Part shown: piece after piece, positions 55,779 to 64,000 of the stretch | Layout: each line of letters begins with the position of its first letter | Position numbering within the stretch: the first letter of the stretch is position 1 | Assembly (NCBI GenBank): GCA_017442185.1 | Contig: JAFSAT010000044.1 | Coordinates: 1 to 64,000 of the forward strand | DNA: 64,000 nucleotides | Reading direction: 5' to 3' | From: Bacteroidaceae bacterium | GTDB taxonomy: Bacteria; Bacteroidota; Bacteroidia; Bacteroidales; Bacteroidaceae | The notes under the pieces: model-generated | Seen by the model: only the letters and a program-made list of their open reading frames with translations | Databases searched by the model: none | What the model was told of the DNA's origin: nothing | Position numbers and translations under genes: made by a program

Positions 55779-58424
55779 ATGGAATGTAAATTAAAATATC
55801 TTTTTCTGAGTGTTGTTGCACTGCTTGTTGCAATGTCAACCGCTTGTTCCGACGATAGCGATGATGCTCCCTACGAGCAATATGGCTATGTTCAGTTCAA
55901 GGTGTGTAAAAAGGCCTCATCTGAAGGTGCCACACGCTCTCTTGACAGGCTTGCCGATGCACATAAGATAAAGGTGGTGATGCTGCATGAGAATGTTGCA
56001 ATATCCCAAACATTGGTGCTGGGAGCATACAATGCCGAAAATGCCGAGTATGGCCTGCGCAGCGAGAAACTGCAACTTCTGGCGGGTGAATATACCATAA
56101 TAGGTTATTATTTGTACGATAGTCTCGACAGAATACTTCTCTCGGGAGTGCCTTCGGATAATACATTCTCCGTTATCTCCGGCGGGTTATCTGTAAAAGA
56201 GATTCCCGTGGATGCCACCGAGCGAGGCATGGTATCTTTCCGTCTTGTGAAAGAATTTACAGAAACGCGGGCAGAGCATGGCGAGGCTTATCCTTTTGCA
56301 AATATAAAATTAATAGATATTACGGTGCGCAACACCTTTACAAAGGAGACTACGACCATTCCGGGGGTGAAGGTAGAGTACACCGAGGATTTTAAATCAG
56401 GTTCGGCTGACGAAACGCTATACCCCGGACAGAATGCCGAGACAGCTTACGGTATGTGCGACACTCTTGTGTGGCTCCCGGCCGGAGAGTATGCAATAAG
56501 CAGCTACACTACCTATTCCGATAAAAACGGGAAAAATATACTCGAGATTGCAACAGTGGAAAATAGCGAAACTTTTGTCATAAAAGATAATGTCGAGACA
56601 AAAGATGTAGAGGTTCCTGTCCGTCTCTCTGTAACAGCCGAGTATCTGAAAGATTATCTTGCCTTAAAAGAACTTTGGGAATCCCTTGACGGACACAATT
56701 GGAGCTATGCAGGCGAGGTTGAGGCTCCCGGTTGCAATTGGAACTTTAATAAAGATATTGATATGTGGGGTTATCAGCCCGGCGTTCAACTGCACAGCAA
56801 TGGTCGCGTGGCTGTAATTTCTCTCGATGGAATGGGCGCAAAAGGTAATGTGCCCGACATTATCGGCCAATTTACAGAGCTTGCAATACTCTCTTTCGGT
56901 ACGCACTCGGATATGTTGGGCGGACACATATTCGAGAATGTGGAAAATATGACGGAGGGGCAGAGGACTATGATGCGTCACGACTATGAACAAAAATTTC
57001 TTGCCAGAGATTTTCGTCTGGGTCTCTCCGAGGATTGGCAACGTACCATTGAAGCCGATGCCGATGCCGCGCCCATAGTAAAGAATGCAATATCGTTGAA
57101 AAATATACAATTTGGCGACCTCACCAACGGCATCACAGGTATCTCCAAGGCTGTTATGCGTCTCACGCAACTGCAACAATTTTATATCGCCAACGCTCCC
57201 ATCAAGAGCGAAAATTTCTTTGTTGATATAGAACCGGAGTCGCCCTTTTATGCCGAAAAAGATACCCTCTCGTGGGGTAATTTCACAAGCCTCACCGACG
57301 TTGAGATTTATAACTGTCCCAATCTTACATCGCTGCCTATGGAGATGCTGGCAGCTCTGCCCGAACTTGTGCAGTTGAATGTAGCATGTTGCAAAGGTAT
57401 TTCAGGCGAGCAACTTAAGGCCGATTGGGAGGCCCTTATAGATGGTGCGAGTGGCGAGAAATTGCAAATCCTGTATATGGGCTACAATAATCTTGTGGAA
57501 TTTCCGGAGTACAGTATGCTCAAGAGGATGAAAAGTCTGGGTATGCTCGATTGTGCAAGTAATAAAATAGAGAGGGTGCATCCCTTTGGCAAAGAGATAA
57601 ACCTTGCGAAAATATATCTCGACAACAACAAGATAACCGAGATTCCCGCCGATGAAGATGGCTATTTCTGTGGCTACTCACAACTTGAGAGCTTCACATG
57701 CAGCCATAATAAACTGACACTCTTTCCCGATATTTTCAATGCAAAGTCGGTGTACGTAGGCCAGTCGATAGATTTTTCATATAATGAGATTAGCGGTTTT
57801 GAAAATGGTGAAAATTTCCGAGGAATAAATATCAAACAGATAAACTTGTCGAATAACAGGCTCTCAACCTTCCCCGGTGTGCTGTTTCATAAAAATTCAC
57901 CCATAAACTATCTTATATTGGCCGGCAATGGAATGACAGACATTCCTGATGGTTCTCTCGATGGAGGAAACGCATATATGCTCGAAGCGCTCGATTTAAG
58001 CTACAATAAACTATCCGAATTATCAAATGATTTTTATGCTGTCACAATTCCCTATCTCACGGGTATCGACCTAAGCTACAACTGCTTCGATAAATTCCCG
58101 ACAGCACCTCTGAGCATATCCTCATTGCAACGCTTCATAATACGCCATCAGCGCGATGCCCAAGGTAATCGCACATTGCGCGAGTGGCCCACCGGGCTTT
58201 ATCAGTGTCCTTCGTTGGCATTCTTCCTGATAGGCTCCAACGACCTGCGAAAGATTGAAGATACTCTGTCGCCCTACATCTATTACTTTGAGATTGCCGA
58301 CAATCCCAATATCTCAATCGACGTTACAAGTCTTTGTCCATACATAGAGGCCGGAGTATATATGCTCATATATGATAAGACGCAAGATATACGCGGATGC
58401 AGTAGTTTGAACCTTGAAAATTAA
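55779..58424 (+). CDS. DUF4458 leucine-rich-repeat surface lipoprotein
   Basis: 881 residues from MECKLKYLFLSVVALLVAMS; an upstream in-frame start at 55743 is possible but would spoil the signal peptide. Lipobox STACSDDSDD: Cys at about 23 with an acid-rich surface signal. The N-terminal half has the DUF4458 pattern (YGYVQFKVCKKAS, then SQTLVLGAYNAENAEYGLRS, GEYTIIGYYLYDSL, RGMVSFRLVKEF). The C-terminal half (about 380-830) has leucine-rich repeats such as LAKIYLDNNKITEIP, IKQINLSNNRLSTFP, LEALDLSYNKLSEL and LTGIDLSYNCFDKFP. LRR lipoproteins bind proteins at the surface. It lies 11 bases before the next gene. Confidence 0.85.
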   Translation: MECKLKYLFLSVVALLVAMSTACSDDSDDAPYEQYGYVQFKVCKKASSEGATRSLDRLADAHKIKVVMLHENVAISQTLVLGAYNAENAEYGLRSEKLQLLAGEYTIIGYYLYDSLDRILLSGVPSDNTFSVISGGLSVKEIPVDATERGMVSFRLVKEFTETRAEHGEAYPFANIKLIDITVRNTFTKETTTIPGVKVEYTEDFKSGSADETLYPGQNAETAYGMCDTLVWLPAGEYAISSYTTYSDKNGKNILEIATVENSETFVIKDNVETKDVEVPVRLSVTAEYLKDYLALKELWESLDGHNWSYAGEVEAPGCNWNFNKDIDMWGYQPGVQLHSNGRVAVISLDGMGAKGNVPDIIGQFTELAILSFGTHSDMLGGHIFENVENMTEGQRTMMRHDYEQKFLARDFRLGLSEDWQRTIEADADAAPIVKNAISLKNIQFGDLTNGITGISKAVMRLTQLQQFYIANAPIKSENFFVDIEPESPFYAEKDTLSWGNFTSLTDVEIYNCPNLTSLPMEMLAALPELVQLNVACCKGISGEQLKADWEALIDGASGEKLQILYMGYNNLVEFPEYSMLKRMKSLGMLDCASNKIERVHPFGKEINLAKIYLDNNKITEIPADEDGYFCGYSQLESFTCSHNKLTLFPDIFNAKSVYVGQSIDFSYNEISGFENGENFRGINIKQINLSNNRLSTFPGVLFHKNSPINYLILAGNGMTDIPDGSLDGGNAYMLEALDLSYNKLSELSNDFYAVTIPYLTGIDLSYNCFDKFPTAPLSISSLQRFIIRHQRDAQGNRTLREWPTGLYQCPSLAFFLIGSNDLRKIEDTLSPYIYYFEIADNPNISIDVTSLCPYIEAGVYMLIYDKTQDIRGCSSLNLEN

Positions 58425-58435
58425 TTTTTTTTATT

Positions 58436-60148
58436 ATGAAAAGAATATCAAGCAATATATTGACTAAGTTTATCGGGCTTGTTCTATTTGTGGGATTTGT
58501 GGCTGCGTGCAGCGATTCCGACGATGATACCGATGTGCTCTTTTCGGTAGATAAGAATGATATTACAATTGCCGCCGAGGGGGGTGAAGAGGCTCTTGTT
58601 GTTGAGGCTTCGCACAAATGGGTGGCAACGGCATCGGAGCCCTGGATTATGGTCTCTCCGGCCAACGGCATCGGCACTACCGAATGTACCGTAACGGTAG
58701 ATTCGAGCCTTGTGAGCGGTATTCGTACAGCCATAGTGCAGATACTGTCGGAAACAGGCGAAACAGCCGAGGTTAAGGTGCGTCAAACGGGATTCGGAAA
58801 GGTTATAGTGATAGAAAAGCCCAAAGATGAGATTGCCGCCTCTGCCAAAAAGGAGGAGCGTTGCTACGAGGCCACAGTGACGGCAAATGTGCCTTTCTAC
58901 ATTGAGATTGAATATCCGGAAGGCAACGAAGAGTGGCTCAGTGCCGATGCAGTGGAGCTTGAACTTGACCGAGGTGCACGTCCACGCACCATTAAGGTTA
59001 ATTTCAATTGGAAGATGAACACCCACCCCGAAGAGCGTGTGGCCCGTGTGCGCTTTCTCCCACTCGGTGAAGATGTCGAGCTCGATGCACCGGCTCTGCT
59101 CACACTTACTCAAAAGGCGGCAGTGCGTATCGAGGATAATCGACAGGGCGATTCCATTGCTCTGCTCACCATATTTGAACGCCTTAATTGCATGAGCGAC
59201 CCATGGGAGACCGGTGAGAATATGCGCAATTGGCGAGATGTGACACTGTGGGAGGCTAATGATAAAGACCTTCCGTCTCCCGAAGCGGTGGGCCGTGTGC
59301 GCTCGGTGGAATTTTTTATGTTCAATACCGAGGAGTCTGTGCCTATGGAGATAAAATATCTCAAATATGTAGAGAGTCTCAGCGTTTCGAGTAACGTGAA
59401 CACAATGCTCAAGAGTATAGACTTAGGCAGCGACATCTGTTCATTGAAATATTTGAAAAACCTCACACTCTTCTCCTATGGAATAGTATCGCTTCCCGAC
59501 GATTTCAAGAATCTTGGTGCAACACTTGAGCGTCTCGACCTTAGTGCAAACAATCTTCCCGAGATACCCTCGGTGCTCACCAAAGAGAATTTTCCCAAGC
59601 TCAAGAGTATCAACCTTGTGGCAAACCGTCGCAGGAACACCATAGACATCCGTCGCAAAGAGGAATTTGAGGATGGCATCGGGTTGCACATACATACGGC
59701 AAGCGATAATTCGCTTCGTCGTCTGCTGCTGTGGGATACTCTCGAGGAACTGCGCCTTTCCAACAATTATATCGAGGGCGAGCTTCCCGACTTTGTTCCC
59801 GGCGAAGAGGGCGTAGAGGCCTATACGCAGGCCGATGTGGATGCTTTTGGCGGTGATACAATACAATATCTTGCCGATAATAGAATACCTCGCATACTGC
59901 CCAAGATGAAGTCGCTCTCCTTAAACCTTAATTTCTTTACAGGGAATCTTCCACAGTGGCTTCTCTATCATCCTTATCTGCTTGAGTGGTATCCCGAACT
60001 GCTTATCTTTAATCAACAAGAGCAGGGGCGCAACTCCTTGGGCGAGATTGTGCGCTTCGATAATGCACCAAGCAGCTTCGAATACTATTATAATGTGTTT
60101 CCGGGGATGAGAGAAAAATATGAACTTAATGACGAGATTACAGAATAA
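58436..60148 (+). CDS. BACON-domain leucine-rich-repeat surface lipoprotein
   Basis: 570 residues. Lipobox VAACSDSDDD: Cys at about 22 with an acidic surface signal. Two BACON-type beta-sandwich modules follow (about 35-115: KWVATASEPWIMVSPANGIG; about 125-225: PFYIEIEYPEGNEEWLSADA). From about 300 on there are irregular leucine-rich repeats (YLKNLTLFSYGIVSLP, LERLDLSANNLPEIP, LEELRLSNNYIEGELP). BACON domains are thought to bind mucin or act as spacers. It overlaps the S8 protease gene start by one base (TAATG). Confidence 0.85.
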   Translation: MKRISSNILTKFIGLVLFVGFVAACSDSDDDTDVLFSVDKNDITIAAEGGEEALVVEASHKWVATASEPWIMVSPANGIGTTECTVTVDSSLVSGIRTAIVQILSETGETAEVKVRQTGFGKVIVIEKPKDEIAASAKKEERCYEATVTANVPFYIEIEYPEGNEEWLSADAVELELDRGARPRTIKVNFNWKMNTHPEERVARVRFLPLGEDVELDAPALLTLTQKAAVRIEDNRQGDSIALLTIFERLNCMSDPWETGENMRNWRDVTLWEANDKDLPSPEAVGRVRSVEFFMFNTEESVPMEIKYLKYVESLSVSSNVNTMLKSIDLGSDICSLKYLKNLTLFSYGIVSLPDDFKNLGATLERLDLSANNLPEIPSVLTKENFPKLKSINLVANRRRNTIDIRRKEEFEDGIGLHIHTASDNSLRRLLLWDTLEELRLSNNYIEGELPDFVPGEEGVEAYTQADVDAFGGDTIQYLADNRIPRILPKMKSLSLNLNFFTGNLPQWLLYHPYLLEWYPELLIFNQQEQGRNSLGEIVRFDNAPSSFEYYYNVFPGMREKYELNDEITE

Positions 60149-62178
60149 TGAAACATATCATGAAAAGAGTATCATTATATGCGTTGTTGTTTATGCTTCT
60201 TGCTGCATCATGCACCGATGATGTCGCAGTGGCACCGCAACCCGAAGAGAATGTTGCAGCACAAGTGCCTGCCGATGCCATTGAGGGCGAAATTGTGATA
60301 AAGTTTGTCCCGGAAATGACAGAAATCCTCGATAATATGTCGCGTATGCGCTCCGCGGGAGCGAGGGTTACACGTATGGGGATACCCACTACCGACGAAA
60401 TTCTTTCGATATTGGGAGCATACAGCATAGAACGGGTTTTTCCAGTCGATAATAGAACCGAGGAGCGTACACGTGAGGCAGGCCTGCATCTGTGGTATCA
60501 GGTGAAATTCAGTGAAGAGACAACGCTCGAAGAGGCTGTTAAGAGCTTATCCGCATTGGGCGAGGTGTCAAAAGTGCAGTGCAATCGCAAAATTTATCGC
60601 TTGAGCAACAGGCAGCCACGTCCTATTGATACAGATGTTATGCGTGCTTCAAACGAAGGGTTCCTGTTTAACGACCCGGCTCTTTATCGTCAATGGGGAT
60701 ATATAAACCGAGGGGGTTATTCGTTTGAGCAGCCTTGGGCCAAGGCTGTGGCCGGATGTGATGTAGGCTGCGAAGAGGCATGGACAATGTGCACAGGCGA
60801 TTCCTCCATTATTGTTGCAGTGATGGACGAGGGGGTTATGTATAATCATCCCGATCTCGCGGCAAATATATGGGTAAACGAGGGCGAGAAGCTTGGTGCA
60901 GATGAAGATGCCGATGGCAACGGCTACAAAGGCGACAGACACGGATATAATTTTGCCACCGACCGAGGATATATATCCACTACCGGTTCCAACGATACAG
61001 GGCACGGTACACATGTTGCAGGAACAATAGCCGCCGTAAATAACAACGGAATGGGTGTGTGCGGCATTGCCGGCGGCAATGCCGCATCAGGCGAGGCCGG
61101 TGTAAAGATAATGTCCTGCCAAATATTTGACGATAACCGTACGGCAACTCTCACTCTCGAAGCAAAGGGTGTAAAATATGCTGCCGACAATGGCGCCACT
61201 GTGTTACAGTGCAGTTGGGGCTACATGTCGCCCAATGCAAACCCCATTTTGGGTTATACTCCCGGGCCGGCCACCGAGGAGGAGTGGGAGGCCATGTATC
61301 CGCTCGAAAAAGAGGCTTTTGATTATTTTGTGGCAAATGCGGGTTCGCCAAACGGTGTGATAGACGGCGGAGTGGTGGTGTTTGCGGCAGGTAACGAATA
61401 TGCCAATATGCCATCGTTCCCCGGGGCCTATTCCAAATTTATCTGTGTATCGGCTCTTGCCGCCGACTATACACCGGCCACATACACCGACTATGGAACA
61501 GAGATAGACCTGTCGGCACCCGGTGGCGACGGAGATTATTATGGCGAGGTGGGGAATCCGGCAGATAACGAGGGTATGATATATTCGACAATAGTGAGCG
61601 AGGGTAAACCGTCCTATGGATATTACGAAGGCTCATCAATGGCCTGCCCTCATGTGTCGGGTGTTGCGGCGTTGGGACTTTCTTACGCAGCGAAATTGCG
61701 CCGCCACTTCAAGGCCGAGGAATTTATCTCTCTTATGTATGAGTCGGGTACCGAAATAGATTGCTACTTTAAGGGTGACAAACTGTCGCACTATAATCAC
61801 ACCTCACCAGGTGCATCGGCCACAAAGAGCGATTTATCGCTGTATGTGGGTAAGATGGGACGACTTGTGAATGCCGGAGCATTGCTCAAGGCCATAGAGA
61901 GCGCAGGCAGCAACATGAAAATACCTAATCTCTATCTCTCTCCCGGCAACGAGAGTGTGATAAATCTGGAACGTTATTTTGCAGACGGAGAGAATCTGAC
62001 CTACACCTGCCGTATTGCAGACAGCAGTGTGGCTGCAGCTGAAATTCAAGGTACACGCCTGCTGATAAAAGGACTTAAAGAGGGAACCACTATGCTTACA
62101 GTTTCGGTGAGCAATGGCGAAGAACAGACTGTCGCAGTCACAGTGCGCGATAATGCAGCAGGTAACGGATGGTTATAA
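60148..62178 (+). CDS. S8 (subtilisin-like) serine protease lipoprotein
   Basis: 676 residues. Lipobox AASCTDD, Cys22 with a surface-type D-D. An N-terminal region (about 40-150) resembles an I9-like propeptide (EGEIVIKFVPEM, then GLHLWYQVKFSE). The catalytic domain has Asp227 (AVMDEGVMYNHPDL), His287 (DTGHGTHVAGTIAA), oxyanion Asn416 (FAAGNEYA) and Ser497 (YEGSSMACPHVSG). A small beta-domain (about 595-668) ends it. It should cleave proteins at the cell surface. Its place inside the SusCD operon with two LRR proteins suggests supply of peptides to SusC. Confidence 0.93.
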   Translation: MKHIMKRVSLYALLFMLLAASCTDDVAVAPQPEENVAAQVPADAIEGEIVIKFVPEMTEILDNMSRMRSAGARVTRMGIPTTDEILSILGAYSIERVFPVDNRTEERTREAGLHLWYQVKFSEETTLEEAVKSLSALGEVSKVQCNRKIYRLSNRQPRPIDTDVMRASNEGFLFNDPALYRQWGYINRGGYSFEQPWAKAVAGCDVGCEEAWTMCTGDSSIIVAVMDEGVMYNHPDLAANIWVNEGEKLGADEDADGNGYKGDRHGYNFATDRGYISTTGSNDTGHGTHVAGTIAAVNNNGMGVCGIAGGNAASGEAGVKIMSCQIFDDNRTATLTLEAKGVKYAADNGATVLQCSWGYMSPNANPILGYTPGPATEEEWEAMYPLEKEAFDYFVANAGSPNGVIDGGVVVFAAGNEYANMPSFPGAYSKFICVSALAADYTPATYTDYGTEIDLSAPGGDGDYYGEVGNPADNEGMIYSTIVSEGKPSYGYYEGSSMACPHVSGVAALGLSYAAKLRRHFKAEEFISLMYESGTEIDCYFKGDKLSHYNHTSPGASATKSDLSLYVGKMGRLVNAGALLKAIESAGSNMKIPNLYLSPGNESVINLERYFADGENLTYTCRIADSSVAAAEIQGTRLLIKGLKEGTTMLTVSVSNGEEQTVAVTVRDNAAGNGWL

Positions 62179-62190
62179 GAGTGTGATATA

Positions 62191-63000
62191 ATGAAGCGAC
62201 ATCTATATATGCTCCTGATTTTGCTGTGTTGCACGGTGTTTGCATCTGCACAGCACAAGCGTCTCTCAAAATCGGTGATTGACTCGTTGCAGCGTATGCG
62301 CCGAATGGAAGGCTCAGTGGGAGCATTGCGCTTCAAACAGTATGAGCATGACATGGGTGCTATGTTCGAGAGTGACACTGCACGCACTGTGAGATTCCCG
62401 TTCTGTAATTCAGGTGACAATGACGTAACCATTCTGAAAGTGACAACAACCTGCGGATGCGCCGTTGCATCATACAGCAGGCAGCCCGTAGCCCCGGGCG
62501 ACAGCGGCGTTGTGAGCATCACATTTTCCCCTCGCGGAAAAGCAGGCACGGTAGATGCCGATGCTTTTGTATACACAGATACCGTTACCGACACCCCGTC
62601 GGCCCATCTTCTTCTCAGAGGAAATGTAATAGGAAGCGACGAATGGGATTATCTGCCTGTGCAGATGGGAACCCTTAGGCTTAAGAGCTCATCGGTTCGT
62701 TTCGATATCTCTCGTAAAGGTGTATATGTCGAGCGTATAGTTTGCGCAAATGTCGGTATAAAACCGTTGGAACTTAAATCTGCTATATTGCCATCATTTA
62801 TGACTTTTAGAACCGAACCTGCCATTTTGCAACCGGGTGAAGAGGGTGATATTGTGATAACGGCAAATGTTGCTCCCATGCAGTTCGACGATGCCTGTAA
62901 CAGACACTTCAAAATTGTGCTCGAAGGGGTTGAATGTCGTCCGTCACAGCGCACAATAAATGTTGAAATTGCATATACGCAAAAAAGAACAGAAAGATAA
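62191..63000 (+). CDS. DUF1573 exported protein
   Basis: 269 residues with a signal peptide (MKRHLYMLLILLCCTVFASA, then QH). The DUF1573 domain (about 50-145) has the motif FKQYEHDMGAMFES, then FCNSGDNDVTILKVTTTCGC and APGDSGVVSITFSPRGKAG. A second immunoglobulin-like module follows (about 160-265; VCANVGIKPLELKSAIL). The family is an Ig-like fold of unknown role, very common in Bacteroidota. It lies 12 bases after the protease and 14 before the last gene, so it is in the same operon. Confidence 0.85.
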   Translation: MKRHLYMLLILLCCTVFASAQHKRLSKSVIDSLQRMRRMEGSVGALRFKQYEHDMGAMFESDTARTVRFPFCNSGDNDVTILKVTTTCGCAVASYSRQPVAPGDSGVVSITFSPRGKAGTVDADAFVYTDTVTDTPSAHLLLRGNVIGSDEWDYLPVQMGTLRLKSSSVRFDISRKGVYVERIVCANVGIKPLELKSAILPSFMTFRTEPAILQPGEEGDIVITANVAPMQFDDACNRHFKIVLEGVECRPSQRTINVEIAYTQKRTER

Positions 63001-63014
63001 AAACAGGAAAAAAG

Positions 63015-63503
63015 ATGGATATTAAAACAATTTTCAGACTTATGGCACTGATTGTGCTTACATTGTGTATTCAAGGATGCTCAGACGATGAAGATAAGTA
63101 TGTAGAGCCCCCTCTTGCCGTAACCCCGGCAAACATAGCCGGAGCATGGCAACTGACGCAATGGAACAGTGCTCCTCTTGCCGAGGGTACATACTGTTAC
63201 ATTATTTTTAATCGTCGCGAACGTACTTATGCAATGTATCAAAAGTTCGACTCTATGTACGCACGCTGTATCACAGGAACATACTCAATAGAGGAAAATA
63301 GCGATTCGGAATATATCATAAGCGGTACTTACGATTATGGTCGAGGTAATTGGAATAATTCATACATTGTGACAGAGCTTTATGCTCATGGCTCAATGGT
63401 GTGGACTGCAAAAGAAGACAAAACCGATGTCTCCGTTTACAAACGTTGCGACAGTGTACCGCAGGATATCATAGATGAAGCACGAATAGTGTCTGATAAA
63501 TAA
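63015..63503 (+). CDS. lipocalin-like surface lipoprotein
   Basis: 162 residues. Lipobox IQGCSDDEDK: Cys at about 22 with an acidic surface signal. The rest is beta-rich (IAGAWQLTQWNSAPLAEG, then YCYIIFNRRERTYAMYQKFD and GTYSIEENSDSEYIISGTYD), the pattern of the lipocalin-like domain. Ligand unknown. It is the last gene of the SusCD-type locus. Confidence 0.75.
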   Translation: MDIKTIFRLMALIVLTLCIQGCSDDEDKYVEPPLAVTPANIAGAWQLTQWNSAPLAEGTYCYIIFNRRERTYAMYQKFDSMYARCITGTYSIEENSDSEYIISGTYDYGRGNWNNSYIVTELYAHGSMVWTAKEDKTDVSVYKRCDSVPQDIIDEARIVSDK

Positions 63504-63563
63504 AAAAGAGAATATAAATACTAAAAAAAACAAATAATATCTCTTTTATTGGAACTATTTTGT

Positions 63564-63571
63564 TAATTTTG
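63564..63571 (+). promoter_or_regulatory. rho -7 box
   Basis: TAATTTTG is an exact TAnnTTTG, giving a leader of about 115 bases before rho. Bases 63588-63610 (AAAAGGGGGTTCCTCCTCTT) contain an imperfect hairpin in that leader. Confidence 0.5.
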
Positions 63572-63691
63572 CAACGACATTTACCCGAAAAGGGGGTTCC
63601 TCCTCTTTTTATCAAAATTTTATCTTTATATTTTACAGATTAAAAATTGTGGAATGTACAGTGTCGTATATCATCCGCATAATCATAATTT

Positions 63692-64000
63692 ATGTATCAT
63701 ATTGAACAACTTAGAGGCAAAGAACTGCAAGAATTGCAGACAATTGCCACAGAATTGGGAATCAAAGGCGTAGGATCGCTCGAACGTGACACTCTTATCT
63801 ATCGAATCCTTGACGGTCAGGCACTGCAACGCAGTCAGGCCGGTACTCCTGCGGTAATAAAAGAAGAGAATCGAATGAACCGTCGCGGAAACAGACGAAA
63901 TCGCATTCAAACAGAGTCGGCAGCAAAGGTATATACGGCCACAGGGGATAAAGCACAGAAACTCGACAAGAATGAGCTTAAGAGACAGGAGGATGTGAAA
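63692..64000 (+). CDS. rho: transcription termination factor Rho (N-terminal part, runs off the window)
   Basis: 103 visible codons. MYHIEQLRGKELQELQTIAT, then LGIKGVGSLERDTLIYRIL, is the Rho N-terminal SAP-like domain. Next comes a basic stretch (NRMNRRGNRRNR) that opens the long low-complexity insertion typical of Bacteroidota Rho. The RNA-binding and ATPase domains lie beyond the window. The start is the only ATG that gives the Rho N-terminal domain. Partial, but the identification is strong. Confidence 0.85.
   Translation, partial: MYHIEQLRGKELQELQTIATELGIKGVGSLERDTLIYRILDGQALQRSQAGTPAVIKEENRMNRRGNRRNRIQTESAAKVYTATGDKAQKLDKNELKRQEDVK

Overview
The window is a chromosomal segment of a Bacteroidales bacterium (phylum Bacteroidota). 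The evidence is a SusC/SusD outer-membrane pair, surface lipoproteins with the acid-rich tail typical of the phylum, a type IX secretion sorting domain, Bacteroides-type promoters (TAnnTTTG at -7, TTG near -33), a Rho factor with a long N-terminal insertion, and a complete mraZ-to-ftsZ division/cell-wall cluster. The family or genus cannot be settled from the sequence alone.

Layout. (1) 1-7990 is an AT-rich accessory island. Directly oriented remnants of one insertion-sequence family flank it, sharing the 14-bp end GGCTCAACGTAAAA. It carries a three-gene minus-strand cassette: an XRE repressor, a 1086-residue SF1 helicase with a Vsr/DUF559-like nuclease tail, and a Schlafen/AlbA_2-type ATPase-like protein. 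Next to it is a tyrosine integrase broken by a stop codon and a frameshift. This is the best candidate for an undescribed system, probably anti-phage defence. (2) 8060-11930 holds a secreted Lys/Ala 9-residue repeat protein, a nested inverted-repeat (MITE-like) element, a small exported protein with plug-like repeats, a sensor kinase/response regulator pair and a small membrane protein. (3) 12100-16060 holds gyrB, rpsT, tRNA-Glu, recO and a YqeY-family gene. (4) 16088-31482 is the dcw operon on the minus strand: mraZ, rsmH, ftsL, ftsI, murE, mraY, murD, ftsW, murG, murC, ftsQ, ftsA, ftsZ, then the YqeY gene. Its promoter carries MraZ boxes. (5) 31700-47850 is mostly housekeeping: an M28 peptidase, a TonB receptor, nhaA, a C1 aminopeptidase, mfd, a polyprenol-phosphate mannosyltransferase-like enzyme, a duplicated DUF1599 protein, a DoxX/thioredoxin-like membrane protein, tpiA, a SPOR protein, folE and a T9SS-exported esterase-like hydrolase. 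(6) 48238-63503 is a nine-gene plus-strand SusCD-type locus with no glycosidase. It has five surface lipoproteins (two with leucine-rich repeats), a subtilisin-like lipoprotein and a DUF1573 protein, which suggests capture and import of proteins or peptides rather than glycans. (7) The window ends inside rho.

How the parts work together. The dcw block is one dense operon of overlapping or near-abutting genes that makes lipid II and the divisome. MraZ probably represses it from boxes lying between the -33 and -7 elements. The SusCD locus reads as a surface machine: an S8 protease and LRR/BACON lipoproteins bind and cut a proteinaceous substrate, SusD captures the fragments and SusC imports them. 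The island cassette has its own promoter with a palindrome overlapping the -7 box, which fits autorepression by its XRE protein.
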